Shown piece after piece: positions 8,453 through 17,852 of a DNA stretch of 64,000 nt. Source of the stretch: Glycocaulis abyssi (lineage in GTDB: Bacteria > Pseudomonadota > Alphaproteobacteria > Caulobacterales > Maricaulaceae); assembly GCF_041429775.1 (NCBI RefSeq), contig NZ_CP163421.1, positions 1,240,001 to 1,304,000 of the forward strand, written 5' to 3'. Below the pieces are notes generated by a model. That model saw only the letters and a list, made by a program, of their open reading frames with translations, made no database searches and was not told the DNA's origin. The position numbers and the translations under genes were made by a program. The first letter of the stretch is position 1; every line of letters starts with the position of its first letter.

Positions 8453-8467
8453 TTAACCTATCGTTAA
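8453..8467. promoter_or_regulatory. Perfect CtrA-type box (TTAA-N7-TTAA)
   Basis: TTAA at 8453-8456, seven bases (CCTATCG), TTAA at 8464-8467. It lies in the gap between the S9 peptidase gene's end and the unknown gene reading leftward from 8390. At this GC content an exact 8-base match is rare, roughly one per million positions by simple composition, so a chance hit in a promoter gap is unlikely. Confidence 0.65.
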
Positions 8468-8557
8468 GCAAGCTGCGCCCTGCAAGGCGCACAACGCCAG
8501 CACTTTCCTGTGGAAAATGCTGAGCGCCGCCCGAGCCAAACAAGCCAGTCTGACAGC

Positions 8558-10621
8558 CTAATCCTCGTCTGTGCGGTTTGCCGGGTCGTGTTCGGCGAAC
8601 CAGCGCAGGTTTTCTGCAACCACCATCAAAAGGCGGCTGGGCCGTGAAGCGGTGATCCCGTGGGGCGCGCCGGGGATGACAACCAGGCGGGTTGGTACAT
8701 CCCGGATGCGCAGCGCAGTGTAGTATTGCTCGGACTCCGATACCGGCGTTCGCAAATCGTCGCCGCCGACCATCACCATGGTCGGCGTTGTCACATTGCC
8801 GACCAGAGAAAGCGGCGACCGGCGCCAGTACGCTTCGGGGTCTTCCCACGGCGGTGCATCAAACCAGAAGCGATAGAAGACGTTCGTCAGGTCGGCGTGG
8901 AGGACAAAGCTGCCCCAGTTTATCACCGGCTTGACGGTCGAGGCCGCCGCAAACCGGTCCGTATTGCCCACGATCCACGCCGTGAGCACGCCGCCGCCTG
9001 ATCCGCCCGACACGAAAAGCCGGTCCTCATCGATATAGCCGCGCGCAATCAGGGCATCGACGCCGCCCATCAGGTCATCGTAATCATTGCCTGGATAGCT
9101 GCGGTCGATGAGATTGGCAAACTCCTCGCCATAGCTCGTTGATCCGCGCGGGTTTGTGTAGATCACGACATATCCCGCAGCAGCCATGAGCTGTAACTCG
9201 GCGGTGAAGGTCGGGCCGTACGCGGCAAATGGACCGCCATGGATTTCAAGAAATAGCGGGTAGGTCTGGCCGGGATTGAATCCGGGCGGGTGAAGAACCC
9301 AGCCCTGTATCTGGCGCCCGTCATGGGGCGAAGCCCACCAGATCTCTTCGGCGTCAGACACATGGCGCCGCGACAACAGCTCCTCGTTAAGCGAGGTTAT
9401 GCGCCGCAGCCCGCTACGCCGGTCTCCTGCAGCCACTTCGGCCGGACGCAGCGGCGACGAAACGGCTCCGGCAAACCTGCCCGTCCGGGGCGATACCGAA
9501 AACGTGCCGCCAGCATACGGAACACCGAAACTGGAACCGCTCAGCCCTTCGCCCAGCACCTGGACATCGCCGTTCAGCGTAATCAGAGCAATCTTCACCT
9601 CGCCCTGATCGACGAAGGAGACATAGACGCCGCGCCCGTTCTGCGCCCACACCGGGTTGGCTAGGCTGCGGTCAAAATCGGCTGAGATCACACGCGAATT
9701 GCTGCCGTCAATGTCCATCACATAGAGGCGCTGGGTCTGGAAACCCAGATAGCGCTGATCGTATCCGAGATAGGCGATCCGGCGTCCGTCGGGCGACACA
9801 GCCGGAGAGCTGTCCGGTCCCCGCCTGTCAGTCAGTTGCGTGATGGTGCCGGAGGCGAGATCGATGCGGTGAAGCTCGGTGTCTGCTGGAGACGCATTGC
9901 GGCCGGGCCGGCGGTCAGCAGAGACAATCAGGGCCGATCCATCAGGTGTCCACGCAAAGTCGGCAGCAACGCCCTCGATGTCGTCTGTCACCTGAACGGG
10001 TGTCCCGCCCTCCGCGGCGATTACAAATATTTGCTGTACGCCGTGGGGCACCAGCCCCCGCCCGTCGGCGCGGAACACCATGCGCTCTTCCACCCGGGCG
10101 GGTTCGGCCCATTGCGCACCCTCGGGGCGTGACGGCAGGGAGGCTGGCGACGGACCCGAACCGGGGGAGAAGCTGGCAAAGGCCAGCCGGTTGCCATCTG
10201 GAGACCACTGCAGTCCCGCCGGCGTGCCCGGCAGGCGGCTGATCGCTGCATCACGGCTGCTGGACACCCAGTGCAGGCGCAATTCCTGGATTCCGCCCGT
10301 ACTGGCGACATAGGCCAGCCTGCCACTGTCAGGCGCCCAGCGCGGGCTGGTGAAGTCTGCCGAAGCGCTGGAAGCGACAGGCATATGGTTGCGCCCGTCA
10401 TAGTCCACTATCCAGATGCTGCTGCGGGCGCGATCGGTCATGATGTCGTTCGTGCGGCGCACATAGGCGATGCGCTGGCCATCCGGCGAAATCTGCACAT
10501 CCGCTGCCGCTTCCATCGCGAACAGGTCCACAGGCTGTAGCGGCCCATGATCGCCGTCCTGCGCATGAGCTGTCATGCAGAGCGCGGCGGCGGACAAAAC
10601 TACAAGGAAACGCAACAGCAT
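8558..10621 (-). CDS. S9 family peptidase (prolyl oligopeptidase/acylaminoacyl-peptidase type)
   Basis: The 687-residue protein has a Sec signal peptide (LLRFLVVLSAAALCMTAHAQ, cleaved after HAQ), a beta-propeller region of PD40/WD40-like repeats (for example ISPDGQRIAYVRR, SPDGNRLAFASF, SPDGRRIAYLGYD) over roughly residues 40-400, and a C-terminal alpha/beta hydrolase domain. The nucleophile is Ser541 in VSGGSGGG; Asp in GGDDLRTPV and His in PGAPHGI complete the triad. It would hydrolyse short peptides in the periplasm. The gene stands alone, with hairpin-forming sequence after its end (8470-8540). Confidence 0.92.
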   Translation of the reverse strand: MLLRFLVVLSAAALCMTAHAQDGDHGPLQPVDLFAMEAAADVQISPDGQRIAYVRRTNDIMTDRARSSIWIVDYDGRNHMPVASSASADFTSPRWAPDSGRLAYVASTGGIQELRLHWVSSSRDAAISRLPGTPAGLQWSPDGNRLAFASFSPGSGPSPASLPSRPEGAQWAEPARVEERMVFRADGRGLVPHGVQQIFVIAAEGGTPVQVTDDIEGVAADFAWTPDGSALIVSADRRPGRNASPADTELHRIDLASGTITQLTDRRGPDSSPAVSPDGRRIAYLGYDQRYLGFQTQRLYVMDIDGSNSRVISADFDRSLANPVWAQNGRGVYVSFVDQGEVKIALITLNGDVQVLGEGLSGSSFGVPYAGGTFSVSPRTGRFAGAVSSPLRPAEVAAGDRRSGLRRITSLNEELLSRRHVSDAEEIWWASPHDGRQIQGWVLHPPGFNPGQTYPLFLEIHGGPFAAYGPTFTAELQLMAAAGYVVIYTNPRGSTSYGEEFANLIDRSYPGNDYDDLMGGVDALIARGYIDEDRLFVSGGSGGGVLTAWIVGNTDRFAAASTVKPVINWGSFVLHADLTNVFYRFWFDAPPWEDPEAYWRRSPLSLVGNVTTPTMVMVGGDDLRTPVSESEQYYTALRIRDVPTRLVVIPGAPHGITASRPSRLLMVVAENLRWFAEHDPANRTDED

Positions 10622-10769
10622 ATTATCCCTCCCCGGATTTGTGCGGGAAGGCTAGGTCGGAATGAGGGGTGTTTCCATTGGCCGTGTGCGGTTGTCACGC
10701 ATATGTGACAACACCGGGACTGCCTGATGCGCGGCGGCACCAAAACCCCAGCTTGTCACGGCAGTTGAA

Positions 10770-10846
10770 TGGTACCGCCTCCCCGGCTCGAACGGGGGAC
10801 CTCTAGATCCACAATCTAGCGCTCTAACCAACTGAGCTAAGGCGGC
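10770..10846 (-). tRNA. tRNA-His (GTG)
   Basis: The reverse strand folds into a full cloverleaf with anticodon loop TTGTGGA (anticodon GTG), T-arm CCCCG-TTCGAGC-CGGGG and an encoded CCA end. The acceptor starts GCCGCCT and ends AGGCGGT then A73. There is no extra G at -1 (the base is T) and the first pair is G1-U72, the known alphaproteobacterial form of tRNA-His read by their divergent histidyl-tRNA synthetase. The flanks 10622-10769 and 10847-10952 hold no gene I can support. Confidence 0.96.
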
Positions 10847-10952
10847 ACGCAAAACCGGCGCGAGGGCGAAGCCTCAAGGCGGCGGGAGCGCTGACATAGC
10901 GCCGCCGGACCTGCGATGCAAGACCGGCGGCCATGTGATGTAGCTCAGTGTA

Positions 10953-11771
10953 TCAGGCGTAGCCGCTCGAGGTGATATGGCTCTGCAGAGCCTGCATGCG
11001 CTGGGCGTCTGACGGATGCGTCGACAGGAAGGCAGGCGGACCGCCCGAACCCCCGCTGCGCGCCATCATGCCGTTCCAGAAGGTGAGCGCTTCGGTGGGG
11101 CGGTAATTGGCTCTGGCCATGTAGTCGGTGCCCAGCCGGTCGGCCTCGTATTCGTGGCGGCGCGAATAGGGCAGCAGAACGCCGAAGGTCAGCCCCGCGC
11201 CCAGCACACCGGCCCACATGCCGGCATTGCTTACCCCGCCCTGGTCCAGCGCGACGGCGGCAAGTCCGGCCCCCACGCCGGCTGCCATCTGCTGGGAGGC
11301 ACGCTCCTGCGCGTGACGGCCTGCCACGTGGCCGGCCTCGTGGCCGATCACGGCGGCCAGCTGGTCGTCATTGCCCGCCACGTCCAGCAAGCCCGAATAG
11401 ACCGCCACCTTGCCATTGGGCAGCACCCAGGCATTGACCTGGTCATTGTCGAACACGACGAATTCCCAGTCATGCTGGGTCATGCCGGAGCTTTGCGCGA
11501 TGCGCTGGCCGACCCGGTTGACCTGATTGCGCTTGCTGGCATCGCGGGTGACGCGTTCCTGTTGCAGCGATTGCTGCCATGTCTGCTGGGAGAGCTGGGC
11601 GATCTGGGCATCAGAGACGAGCATGAGCTGGCTGCGGCCCAGCGCCTCGTTATGCGCCGTGCACCCGGCAACGAACGGCACGACCGTACCAACTGCGAGC
11701 CCCATCAGCAGCTCGCGCCGGTCCATGCGCACCGGCGGCAATGCGGGATCAATTTTCAGTTCGTTATTCAT
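10953..11771 (-). CDS. M48 family metalloprotease, Tat-type lipoprotein
   Basis: The 272-residue protein carries the zinc-metalloprotease motif HEAGH (His144, Glu145, His148) and the third ligand Glu209 in HEYEADRLG. Residues 17-24 contain a twin-arginine motif (DRRELLMG) followed by a hydrophobic stretch and a lipobox ending at Cys37 (VAGC). It is therefore probably exported folded by Tat and lipid-anchored. The family (BepA/LoiP/YcaL-like) degrades or folds envelope proteins. ATG 11771 has GGGGAG about 6 bp upstream. It is divergent from the AsmA gene, so both envelope genes share a promoter gap of about 160 bp. Confidence 0.9.
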   Translation of the reverse strand: MNNELKIDPALPPVRMDRRELLMGLAVGTVVPFVAGCTAHNEALGRSQLMLVSDAQIAQLSQQTWQQSLQQERVTRDASKRNQVNRVGQRIAQSSGMTQHDWEFVVFDNDQVNAWVLPNGKVAVYSGLLDVAGNDDQLAAVIGHEAGHVAGRHAQERASQQMAAGVGAGLAAVALDQGGVSNAGMWAGVLGAGLTFGVLLPYSRRHEYEADRLGTDYMARANYRPTEALTFWNGMMARSGGSGGPPAFLSTHPSDAQRMQALQSHITSSGYA

Positions 11772-11929
11772 CACCACTCCCCCTTCAGGACAATGACGGG
11801 CGCACCAGGATTCATTTTTCCGGCCCGCCACGATGGAAACAATTGTCCCGAGAAGTTAAACATAACCCGGACCGCTACGGAACTGTTTCCGTTGACCCCT
11901 CGCCTGCTGGTAATACCGGAGTTCACGTC

Positions 11930-13930
11930 ATGCGCCGCCTGCTTATGATTCTTCTGGTCCTTGCGGGGATCGCTGTTGCCGCCGCCCTTCTGGTACCCGC
12001 GCTGCTCACCCCGGAGAACTGGCGCGGCGAAATCGAGCGACGGGCCAGCGAGCAGCTGGGGCGCGAGGTGAGCATTGGCGGCGATATCGGGCTGACCATA
12101 TTGCCCTCCATCCAGATCAGTGCAGGCAATGTTTCCATCGGCAATGCGGAAGGGTTTGGCGAGGAGGCGTTTGCCGAACTCTCCGAGCTGCGCCTGGGCC
12201 TCGCCCTCTGGCCGCTGTTTTCCAACCGGGTGGAGGTCAGCGAGTTCGTGCTGGTCGAGCCGGTTATCCGTCTTCGCGAAAACGCGCGCGGCAATAACTG
12301 GACATTTGCCTCCGCTGAGGAAGCGCAAGCTGCGCCGCCATCCGACAGTAATGGCGGCTTCCGCCAGCCCGGCGCGCTTCCCTTCGACGGGACGTTTTCC
12401 GGCATCCGCATTGAAAACGGCGCATTGAGCTATTCCGACGGAACCGACACCTGGGACGTTTCGCAGCTCAATGTCCGGCTGCAGGCAGAGGATCTGGACC
12501 GCGAAGCGCGCATGGACGGCGACTTTGTGCTGCGCGGCGAGAGGATTGCTTTCGACACCCGGCTCGGCGGCCTGCGCCCGTTCATGGAGGGGCGTGAAAC
12601 CCCTCTGACGCTGGAGGTTCGCTCCAGCCCGCTTACCGTGAGTTTCGACGGCAATGTGCTGGAAAGCAGCACGTTTGATCTGGCTGGCGACGCCAGTGTC
12701 CAGACCGATATTCCCGGTCTGGCGCGGCTTGCCGGCGAGCCCTTGCCGCCCGGCTCGGCCCTGCGCAGCGCATCAACATCCGGGCGCCTGACCAGCGTGC
12801 CCGGCGAACTTCGGTTCGAAAACGCACGGCTGCGCCTCGACGAGATCACCGCAACGGGCTCCCTGACCGTACAGACGGAGCGTGAACGCCCCATGCTGAC
12901 CGGCCAGATGGTTATCCCTGTCCTGAACCTCAACCCATATATGCCCGCCGAACAGTCCGGCACGGCTGCGGGCGGTCAGACCGAATGGAGCACCGAGGAA
13001 ATCGATCTGGCCGCCCTGCGACTGGTGGATGCTGACTTGCGCCTCAGCGCCGGACGGCTGATCTTCGGCGATGTCGAGGCAAGCGAGGCCGCTGTCCATG
13101 CCCGCCTGACCAATGGGCGCCTGGTGGCCGATCTGTCACGCTTCACGCTCTATGGAGGTAGCGGTTCGGGCCAGCTCGTTGTCAATGCACGCAGCACGAC
13201 GCCCAGCTATTCACTGAACGCCCGGCTGCGGGGCTTGCAGACCCAGCCCTTCCTCGGTGCGGCAGCCGATTTTTCGGCACTGCGGGGCCTGGGCAATTTC
13301 ACGATTGACCTGACCAGTTCGGGCGCCAGCACGGCAGCGATCATGCGGTCACTGTCGGGCAGCGGCGATCTGCGCCTGAGCGATGGCGCGATTGAAGGTT
13401 TCAACCTGGCGCGTATCCTTCGCGGCGTGCAGACAGCGATCACCACTCGCCAGCTTCCCCAGGGCTTCGGACCGGAGGAAGAAACCGATTTCAGCGAGCT
13501 GGGCGGCACGTTCAATATCCGCAATGGCGTCCTGACGAACAACGATCTGTCCATGCTCAGCCCGCTATTGCGGGTTACCGGCACAGGCGAGTTCAATCTG
13601 GTGGAACAGTCGATGGACTACCGCATTTCGCCGCGCGCCGTCGCCTCGCTGGCTGGCCAGGGCGGCACGCCGGAGCTGGGCGGGATTGCCGTGCCGGTGC
13701 GGGTGCGCGACAGCTTCGCCAACCCGTCTTTCAGCATCGACTTTGAATCGGTTGCGCGCGCACTGGCAACCGGCCAGGCGCGCGGACTACTGGACCGTAT
13801 CCTGCCCGGCCAGAGCTCCGGCGAGGATGCGGAAGAGGGCGAGGAGCAGCAGGCCCAGCCAACCCCGGCCGATCTCCTGCGCGGCCTTCTGGACCGTCAG
13901 CGCCGCAGCGGGAGCGATGACGGCAACTGA
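11930..13930 (+). CDS. AsmA family protein
   Basis: The 666-residue product has one N-terminal membrane helix (LLMILLVLAGIAVAAALLVPALL) and a long periplasmic part with AsmA features: an N-terminal block (LTPENWRGEIERRASEQLGREVSIGGDIGL) and a C-terminal AsmA_2 block around residues 480-620 (GSGDLRLSDGAIEGFNLARILRG). AsmA-like proteins are chorein-type lipid-transfer bridges that move phospholipid to the outer membrane. The last 40 residues are acidic and disordered. I chose ATG 11930, with GGAG 8 bp before it, because upstream residues overlap the divergent protease gene. Confidence 0.9.
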   Translation: MRRLLMILLVLAGIAVAAALLVPALLTPENWRGEIERRASEQLGREVSIGGDIGLTILPSIQISAGNVSIGNAEGFGEEAFAELSELRLGLALWPLFSNRVEVSEFVLVEPVIRLRENARGNNWTFASAEEAQAAPPSDSNGGFRQPGALPFDGTFSGIRIENGALSYSDGTDTWDVSQLNVRLQAEDLDREARMDGDFVLRGERIAFDTRLGGLRPFMEGRETPLTLEVRSSPLTVSFDGNVLESSTFDLAGDASVQTDIPGLARLAGEPLPPGSALRSASTSGRLTSVPGELRFENARLRLDEITATGSLTVQTERERPMLTGQMVIPVLNLNPYMPAEQSGTAAGGQTEWSTEEIDLAALRLVDADLRLSAGRLIFGDVEASEAAVHARLTNGRLVADLSRFTLYGGSGSGQLVVNARSTTPSYSLNARLRGLQTQPFLGAAADFSALRGLGNFTIDLTSSGASTAAIMRSLSGSGDLRLSDGAIEGFNLARILRGVQTAITTRQLPQGFGPEEETDFSELGGTFNIRNGVLTNNDLSMLSPLLRVTGTGEFNLVEQSMDYRISPRAVASLAGQGGTPELGGIAVPVRVRDSFANPSFSIDFESVARALATGQARGLLDRILPGQSSGEDAEEGEEQQAQPTPADLLRGLLDRQRRSGSDDGN

Positions 13931-14041
13931 CGTCACACGCACGTGAACAGGCTGGGGTTTTGCTTGCACCGGCGCAAGCCGCCGCCATGATGTGGTCCAA
14001 GAAACAGCCCCAAACAAGCTGACGGGGCGAAGGGGAGCATT

Positions 14042-15814
14042 ATGAAAACGCTGAACGCACTTCTGGCTGCAGGAGCCGTCATGGCCTTTACCCATCTGGT
14101 TCCGGCGAGCGCCGCTCAGACCTTCCACCCCGGCGACCGGGTGACCGGAGATCATTTCGCCACCCGCTCGCCCATTCAGGCGATCAATGGCGTAACCGCC
14201 TCCGCGCAGCCGCTGGCCAGCATGGTCGGCATCGACATTCTAAAGGCTGGCGGCAATGCGGTTGACGCGGCTATCGCGATGAACGCGGTGCTGGGCCTGA
14301 TGGAGCCGGTCGGCAACGGAATTGGCGGCGATATTTTCGTGCTGGTCTATGACCCGGAGACACAGCAGGTCTACGGGCTGAATGGCGCAGGCCGCTCGCC
14401 CATGGGTCTCGATATCGAGACCGTGCGCGCCAATCTGACGCCGGAGGGGACAATCCCGCCTGTCGGCCCGCTGGCCGTTTCGGTGCCGGGCGCCGTTGAT
14501 GGCTGGTTTGCCCTGCATGAGCGCTTTGGCCGCCTGCCGATGGAACAGGTTCTGGCGCCCGCCATCCGCTACGCGGAGGACGGCTTTCCGGTCAGCCACA
14601 CCATTGCCTATTACTGGGAGCGCAATATGCGCATCTTCCAGGAGCGCTACGAGGCAGGCCAGTTCAGCGAGTTTGACAATGCCCGCGCAACCTATCTGAA
14701 CGCTGACGGACGCGCGCCCGCCGAGGGCGAGATTTTCCGCAATCCGGATCTGGCCCGCACCTACCGCCTGCTCGCCGAACAGGGGCGGGATGCCTATTAC
14801 GAGGGCGAGATCGCCCGCACGATAGACGCCTATATGCGCCGTATCGGCGGCTGGCTACGCTATGAGGACTTTGCTGCCCACACTTCAGAATGGGTGGACC
14901 CGGTCACGGTCAATTACCGCGGCTATGATGTCTGGCAGATACCGCCGCAGGGCCAGGGCATGAGCGTGTTGCAGATGCTGCAGATACTCGAAGGCTTCGA
15001 CCTCACCTCCATGGGCTATATGAGCGCCGACACGCTGCACGTGATGATCGAGGCCAAACGCCTCGCCTTCGAGGACCGGGCGCGTTTTTACGCTGACCCG
15101 GCTTTCCAGCCTGCACCGGTGGAATGGCTCCTGTCAGATGAGTATGCCGCCGAACGGCGCGCGCTGATCTCCATGGAGCGGGCGATGGAACAGGTGGGTC
15201 CGGGTGATCCGCCCCAGATCGAGCACAATGACACGACCTATCTGAGCACCGCCGATTCCAGCGGCATGATGGTGTCGCTGATCCAGTCGAACTATCGCGG
15301 TATGGGTGCCGGTATCGTGGCCGACGGGCTGGGCTTCATGTTCCAGAACCGGGGTGAAGCCTTCTCGCTGGACGACGATCACCCGAATGTCTACGAGCCC
15401 GGCAAACGCCCCTTCCACACCATTATTCCCGGCATGGTGACCTATGAGGGCCAGGGCTATTTGAGCTTTGGCGTGATGGGCGGTGCCATGCAGCCCCAGG
15501 GCCATGTGCAGGTGCTGTCCAACATGATCGATTTCGGCCTGAACCTGCAGCAGGCAGGCGATAGTGCGCGCTGGCGCCATGAAGGCTCCACAGAGCCGAC
15601 AGACGGGCTGGGAACGCCTGCGGGGCTTGGCGTGGTGCATCTGGAAAGCGGCGTGCCGCAGGATGTGCGCGAGGAGCTGGAGCGGCGCGGCCATGTGCTC
15701 GGAAGCAGCGATGGCGGATTTGGCGGTTATCAGGCAATCCGCCGTGATCCGGTGACCGGTGTGCTCACCGGCGCATCAGAAATGCGTACCGACGGCGCCG
15801 CAATGGGCTATTAG
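14042..15814 (+). CDS. ggt: Gamma-glutamyltransferase
   Basis: The 590-residue precursor has a signal peptide (residues 1-24, ending ASA) and matches gamma-glutamyltranspeptidase throughout: GGNAVDAAIAMNAVLGLMEP near 70, NGIGGDIFVLVY, NGAGRSP, and the autocleavage site Thr398 in HNDTTYLS, which becomes the N-terminal nucleophile of the small subunit. The GGAMQPQGHVQVL motif near residue 490 is also typical. It cleaves gamma-glutamyl bonds, mainly glutathione, in the periplasm. A GGGGAG lies just before the ATG. Confidence 0.94.
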   Translation: MKTLNALLAAGAVMAFTHLVPASAAQTFHPGDRVTGDHFATRSPIQAINGVTASAQPLASMVGIDILKAGGNAVDAAIAMNAVLGLMEPVGNGIGGDIFVLVYDPETQQVYGLNGAGRSPMGLDIETVRANLTPEGTIPPVGPLAVSVPGAVDGWFALHERFGRLPMEQVLAPAIRYAEDGFPVSHTIAYYWERNMRIFQERYEAGQFSEFDNARATYLNADGRAPAEGEIFRNPDLARTYRLLAEQGRDAYYEGEIARTIDAYMRRIGGWLRYEDFAAHTSEWVDPVTVNYRGYDVWQIPPQGQGMSVLQMLQILEGFDLTSMGYMSADTLHVMIEAKRLAFEDRARFYADPAFQPAPVEWLLSDEYAAERRALISMERAMEQVGPGDPPQIEHNDTTYLSTADSSGMMVSLIQSNYRGMGAGIVADGLGFMFQNRGEAFSLDDDHPNVYEPGKRPFHTIIPGMVTYEGQGYLSFGVMGGAMQPQGHVQVLSNMIDFGLNLQQAGDSARWRHEGSTEPTDGLGTPAGLGVVHLESGVPQDVREELERRGHVLGSSDGGFGGYQAIRRDPVTGVLTGASEMRTDGAAMGY

Positions 15815-15908
15815 AGATGAACGAAAGCACATAAGCGCTTTCATCGGGGGTTCACGGCGCAAAGACCACTCTTTCTGCCATGAACAGGCTGGAAAGGGAG
15901 TATCGGTA

Positions 15909-16865
15909 ATGAACCTGGCCAAGTGTATTGTTGCATTGGGAGCGGCGGCTGCCGCTTTCGTGCTTGTCCCGCTGGACGCCGAGGCCCAGCGTGGCCGCCC
16001 CGGAGGCGGCGGTGGCGCGCCGGTCATCGAATTTTTTGAAGGGCCAAACTTCACCGGGCGCTCCATTCGCCTGGACGGGGATGCGCCCGACTTTCGCCGG
16101 ATGAACTTCAATGACGTGCCCAGCTCCTTCCGGATATCGAGAGGCTATTGGGAGATCTGCTTCGACATCAACTATCGCGGCCGCTGCCAGATTTTCTGGC
16201 AGGACGCCCCGCAACTGACCAGCGGCTGGAACAACCAGATAAGCTCGGCACGTCCGGTTGATTTCCGCCGGGGCGGGCGCGAGGCGCTGATGATGTTCTC
16301 CGAGCCGAATTTCGGCGGCGAGGCGCGCCTCATCATGGACAATGTGTCGAACTTCAATTCGATCCAGTTCAACGACCGTCCGCGCTCCTTGCGTGTGCTC
16401 AGCGGAGAGTGGATCGTCTGCCAGCACGCCAATTTCGGCGGCCGCTGCGAAACGCTCCGCAATGAAGCGTCCGACCTGCGCCGCATGGGCCTTGACCGCG
16501 AGATCAGCTCGGCCTCCCCGACCTCGCAATACAACCCGCCCACGCCCGCTCCCAATCCGGGCTTCAACCCCGGCCCTGGCTCCAATCTGCGTCCGGGGTC
16601 TGTGTTTGGCGGCACGCGTGGCGCGCAAAGCACCTATTTTGCCAATCCGCGCATTAGCGGGGCTCCGGTCGCGCGCTGCATGAGCAATTTCAACAACTCG
16701 GCCTGCGATCAGGTGACGGCGGACGCGCTCTGCCGGGGTGAGGGCTTCCGCGGTGCAGCCTACTACACCATCACCGACCAGGGACGCAGCAATCACTACT
16801 TTATCGGTGATGCCCGCACCGGGCAGTCCAACGGCGCCCTCGCCGACGTGCTGTGCGTCCGGTAA
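15909..16865 (+). CDS. Secreted protein with two beta/gamma-crystallin domains
   Basis: The 318-residue protein has a signal peptide (cleavage near residue 26, AEA-Q), a Gly-rich linker, two beta/gamma-crystallin domains (about 38-117 and 124-203) and a Cys-containing C-terminal domain (240-318). Each domain has paired Greek-key strands (EFFEGPNFTGRSI, WEICFDINYRGRCQIF; MMFSEPNFGGEARL, WIVCQHANFGGRCETL). The calcium signature (N/D)(N/D)xx(S/T)S is intact twice in domain 1 (NDVPSS 68-73, NNQISS 108-113) but altered in domain 2 (NDRPRS 155-160, DREISS 196-201). Domain 1 should bind calcium, while domain 2 may be structural. A Pro-rich linker (208-230) leads to the C-terminal part. Its role is unknown. 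A strong terminator follows. Confidence 0.88.
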   Translation: MNLAKCIVALGAAAAAFVLVPLDAEAQRGRPGGGGGAPVIEFFEGPNFTGRSIRLDGDAPDFRRMNFNDVPSSFRISRGYWEICFDINYRGRCQIFWQDAPQLTSGWNNQISSARPVDFRRGGREALMMFSEPNFGGEARLIMDNVSNFNSIQFNDRPRSLRVLSGEWIVCQHANFGGRCETLRNEASDLRRMGLDREISSASPTSQYNPPTPAPNPGFNPGPGSNLRPGSVFGGTRGAQSTYFANPRISGAPVARCMSNFNNSACDQVTADALCRGEGFRGAAYYTITDQGRSNHYFIGDARTGQSNGALADVLCVR

Positions 16866-16893
16866 GCGGATAAAAACATGCGCCGTGCAGCTT

Positions 16894-16929
16894 GGCCCCT
16901 CGCGCAAGCGGGGGGCCTTGCTTTATCTT
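16894..16929 (+). terminator. Rho-independent terminator after the crystallin gene
   Basis: GGCCCCTCGC at 16894-16903, GCAA loop, GCGGGGGGCC to 16917, with one G-T wobble, then TTGCTTTATCTT. It lies 28 bp after the stop codon and ends transcription before phhA. Confidence 0.75.
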
Positions 16930-16961
16930 GCCGGAAAAGTTTATCGAATCCGGAGCGAGCC

Positions 16962-17846
16962 ATGCCTGTGCAGGATCCCGTAATCGCCGAGCAGACCCCC
17001 GCAGCTGACCATACGATTGACCAATGCTGGGACCGCTATTCGCCGGAGGAGCACGGCGTGTGGGACACGCTCTACAAGCGCCAGATGAAGGTGTTGCAGG
17101 GCCGCGCCGCGCCGGAACATTTCAAGGGGCTGGAACTCTTGAACCTGAATGAGGGCGGCATTCCCGATTTCCGCCGCATGAACGAGAAGCTGGAAAAACT
17201 CACCGGCTGGACCGTCGTCGCCGTTCACGGCCTCATCCCCAACGATGTCTTTTTCGACCATCTGGCCAACCGCCGCTTTGTCGCCGGACGCTTCATCCGC
17301 GATGCCGACAAGCTGGACTACCTGCCCGAGCCGGACATTTTCCACGACGTGTTCGGCCATGTGCCGCTGCTGACCCAGCCGGTCTTTGCCGACTATATGC
17401 AGGCTTACGGCAAGGGCGGGGCAAAGGCTGAAAAGCACGGCATGATCGAGAATCTCACCCGGCTTTACTGGTACACGGTGGAGTTCGGCCTCATCAACAC
17501 GCCTGAAGGCCAGCGCATCTATGGCGCGGGTATCGTCTCCAGCCAGTCTGAATCGGTGTTTGCCCTGGAGGGCCGCTCGCCCAACCGGGTTCATTTCGAT
17601 CTGGAACGCGTGATGCGCACCGACTACCGCTACGATGACTTCCAGCAGACCTATTTTGTCATCAACTCCTATGAGGAGCTGATGGAGGCCACCGCCGGTC
17701 AGGACTTCGATCCGATCTATACCCGCCTGAAGGGCCAGAACGATTTCAAGGCCAGCGATATCGTGGACGGCGACAAGGTCTACACCCAGGGCACGCAGGA
17801 ATACGCAAAGGCTGGCGGCCTGGCCAAAGGGGCCAAATGGGTGTGA
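16962..17846 (+). CDS. phhA: Phenylalanine-4-hydroxylase
   Basis: The 294-residue monomeric enzyme hydroxylates phenylalanine to tyrosine with tetrahydrobiopterin and iron. The iron ligands are His128 and His133 (HDVFGHVP) and a Glu near 174 (YWYTVEFGL). PEPDIFHDVFGH and NRRFVAGRFIRD are classic. The length fits bacterial PhhA, which lacks the mammalian regulatory domain. ATG 16962 has GGAG 7 bp before it; the frame upstream overlaps the crystallin terminator. Partner genes such as a pterin dehydratase are not adjacent. It ends 6 bp before the convergent DUF3137 gene. Confidence 0.95.
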   Translation: MPVQDPVIAEQTPAADHTIDQCWDRYSPEEHGVWDTLYKRQMKVLQGRAAPEHFKGLELLNLNEGGIPDFRRMNEKLEKLTGWTVVAVHGLIPNDVFFDHLANRRFVAGRFIRDADKLDYLPEPDIFHDVFGHVPLLTQPVFADYMQAYGKGGAKAEKHGMIENLTRLYWYTVEFGLINTPEGQRIYGAGIVSSQSESVFALEGRSPNRVHFDLERVMRTDYRYDDFQQTYFVINSYEELMEATAGQDFDPIYTRLKGQNDFKASDIVDGDKVYTQGTQEYAKAGGLAKGAKWV

Positions 17847-17852
17847 GCCCGC

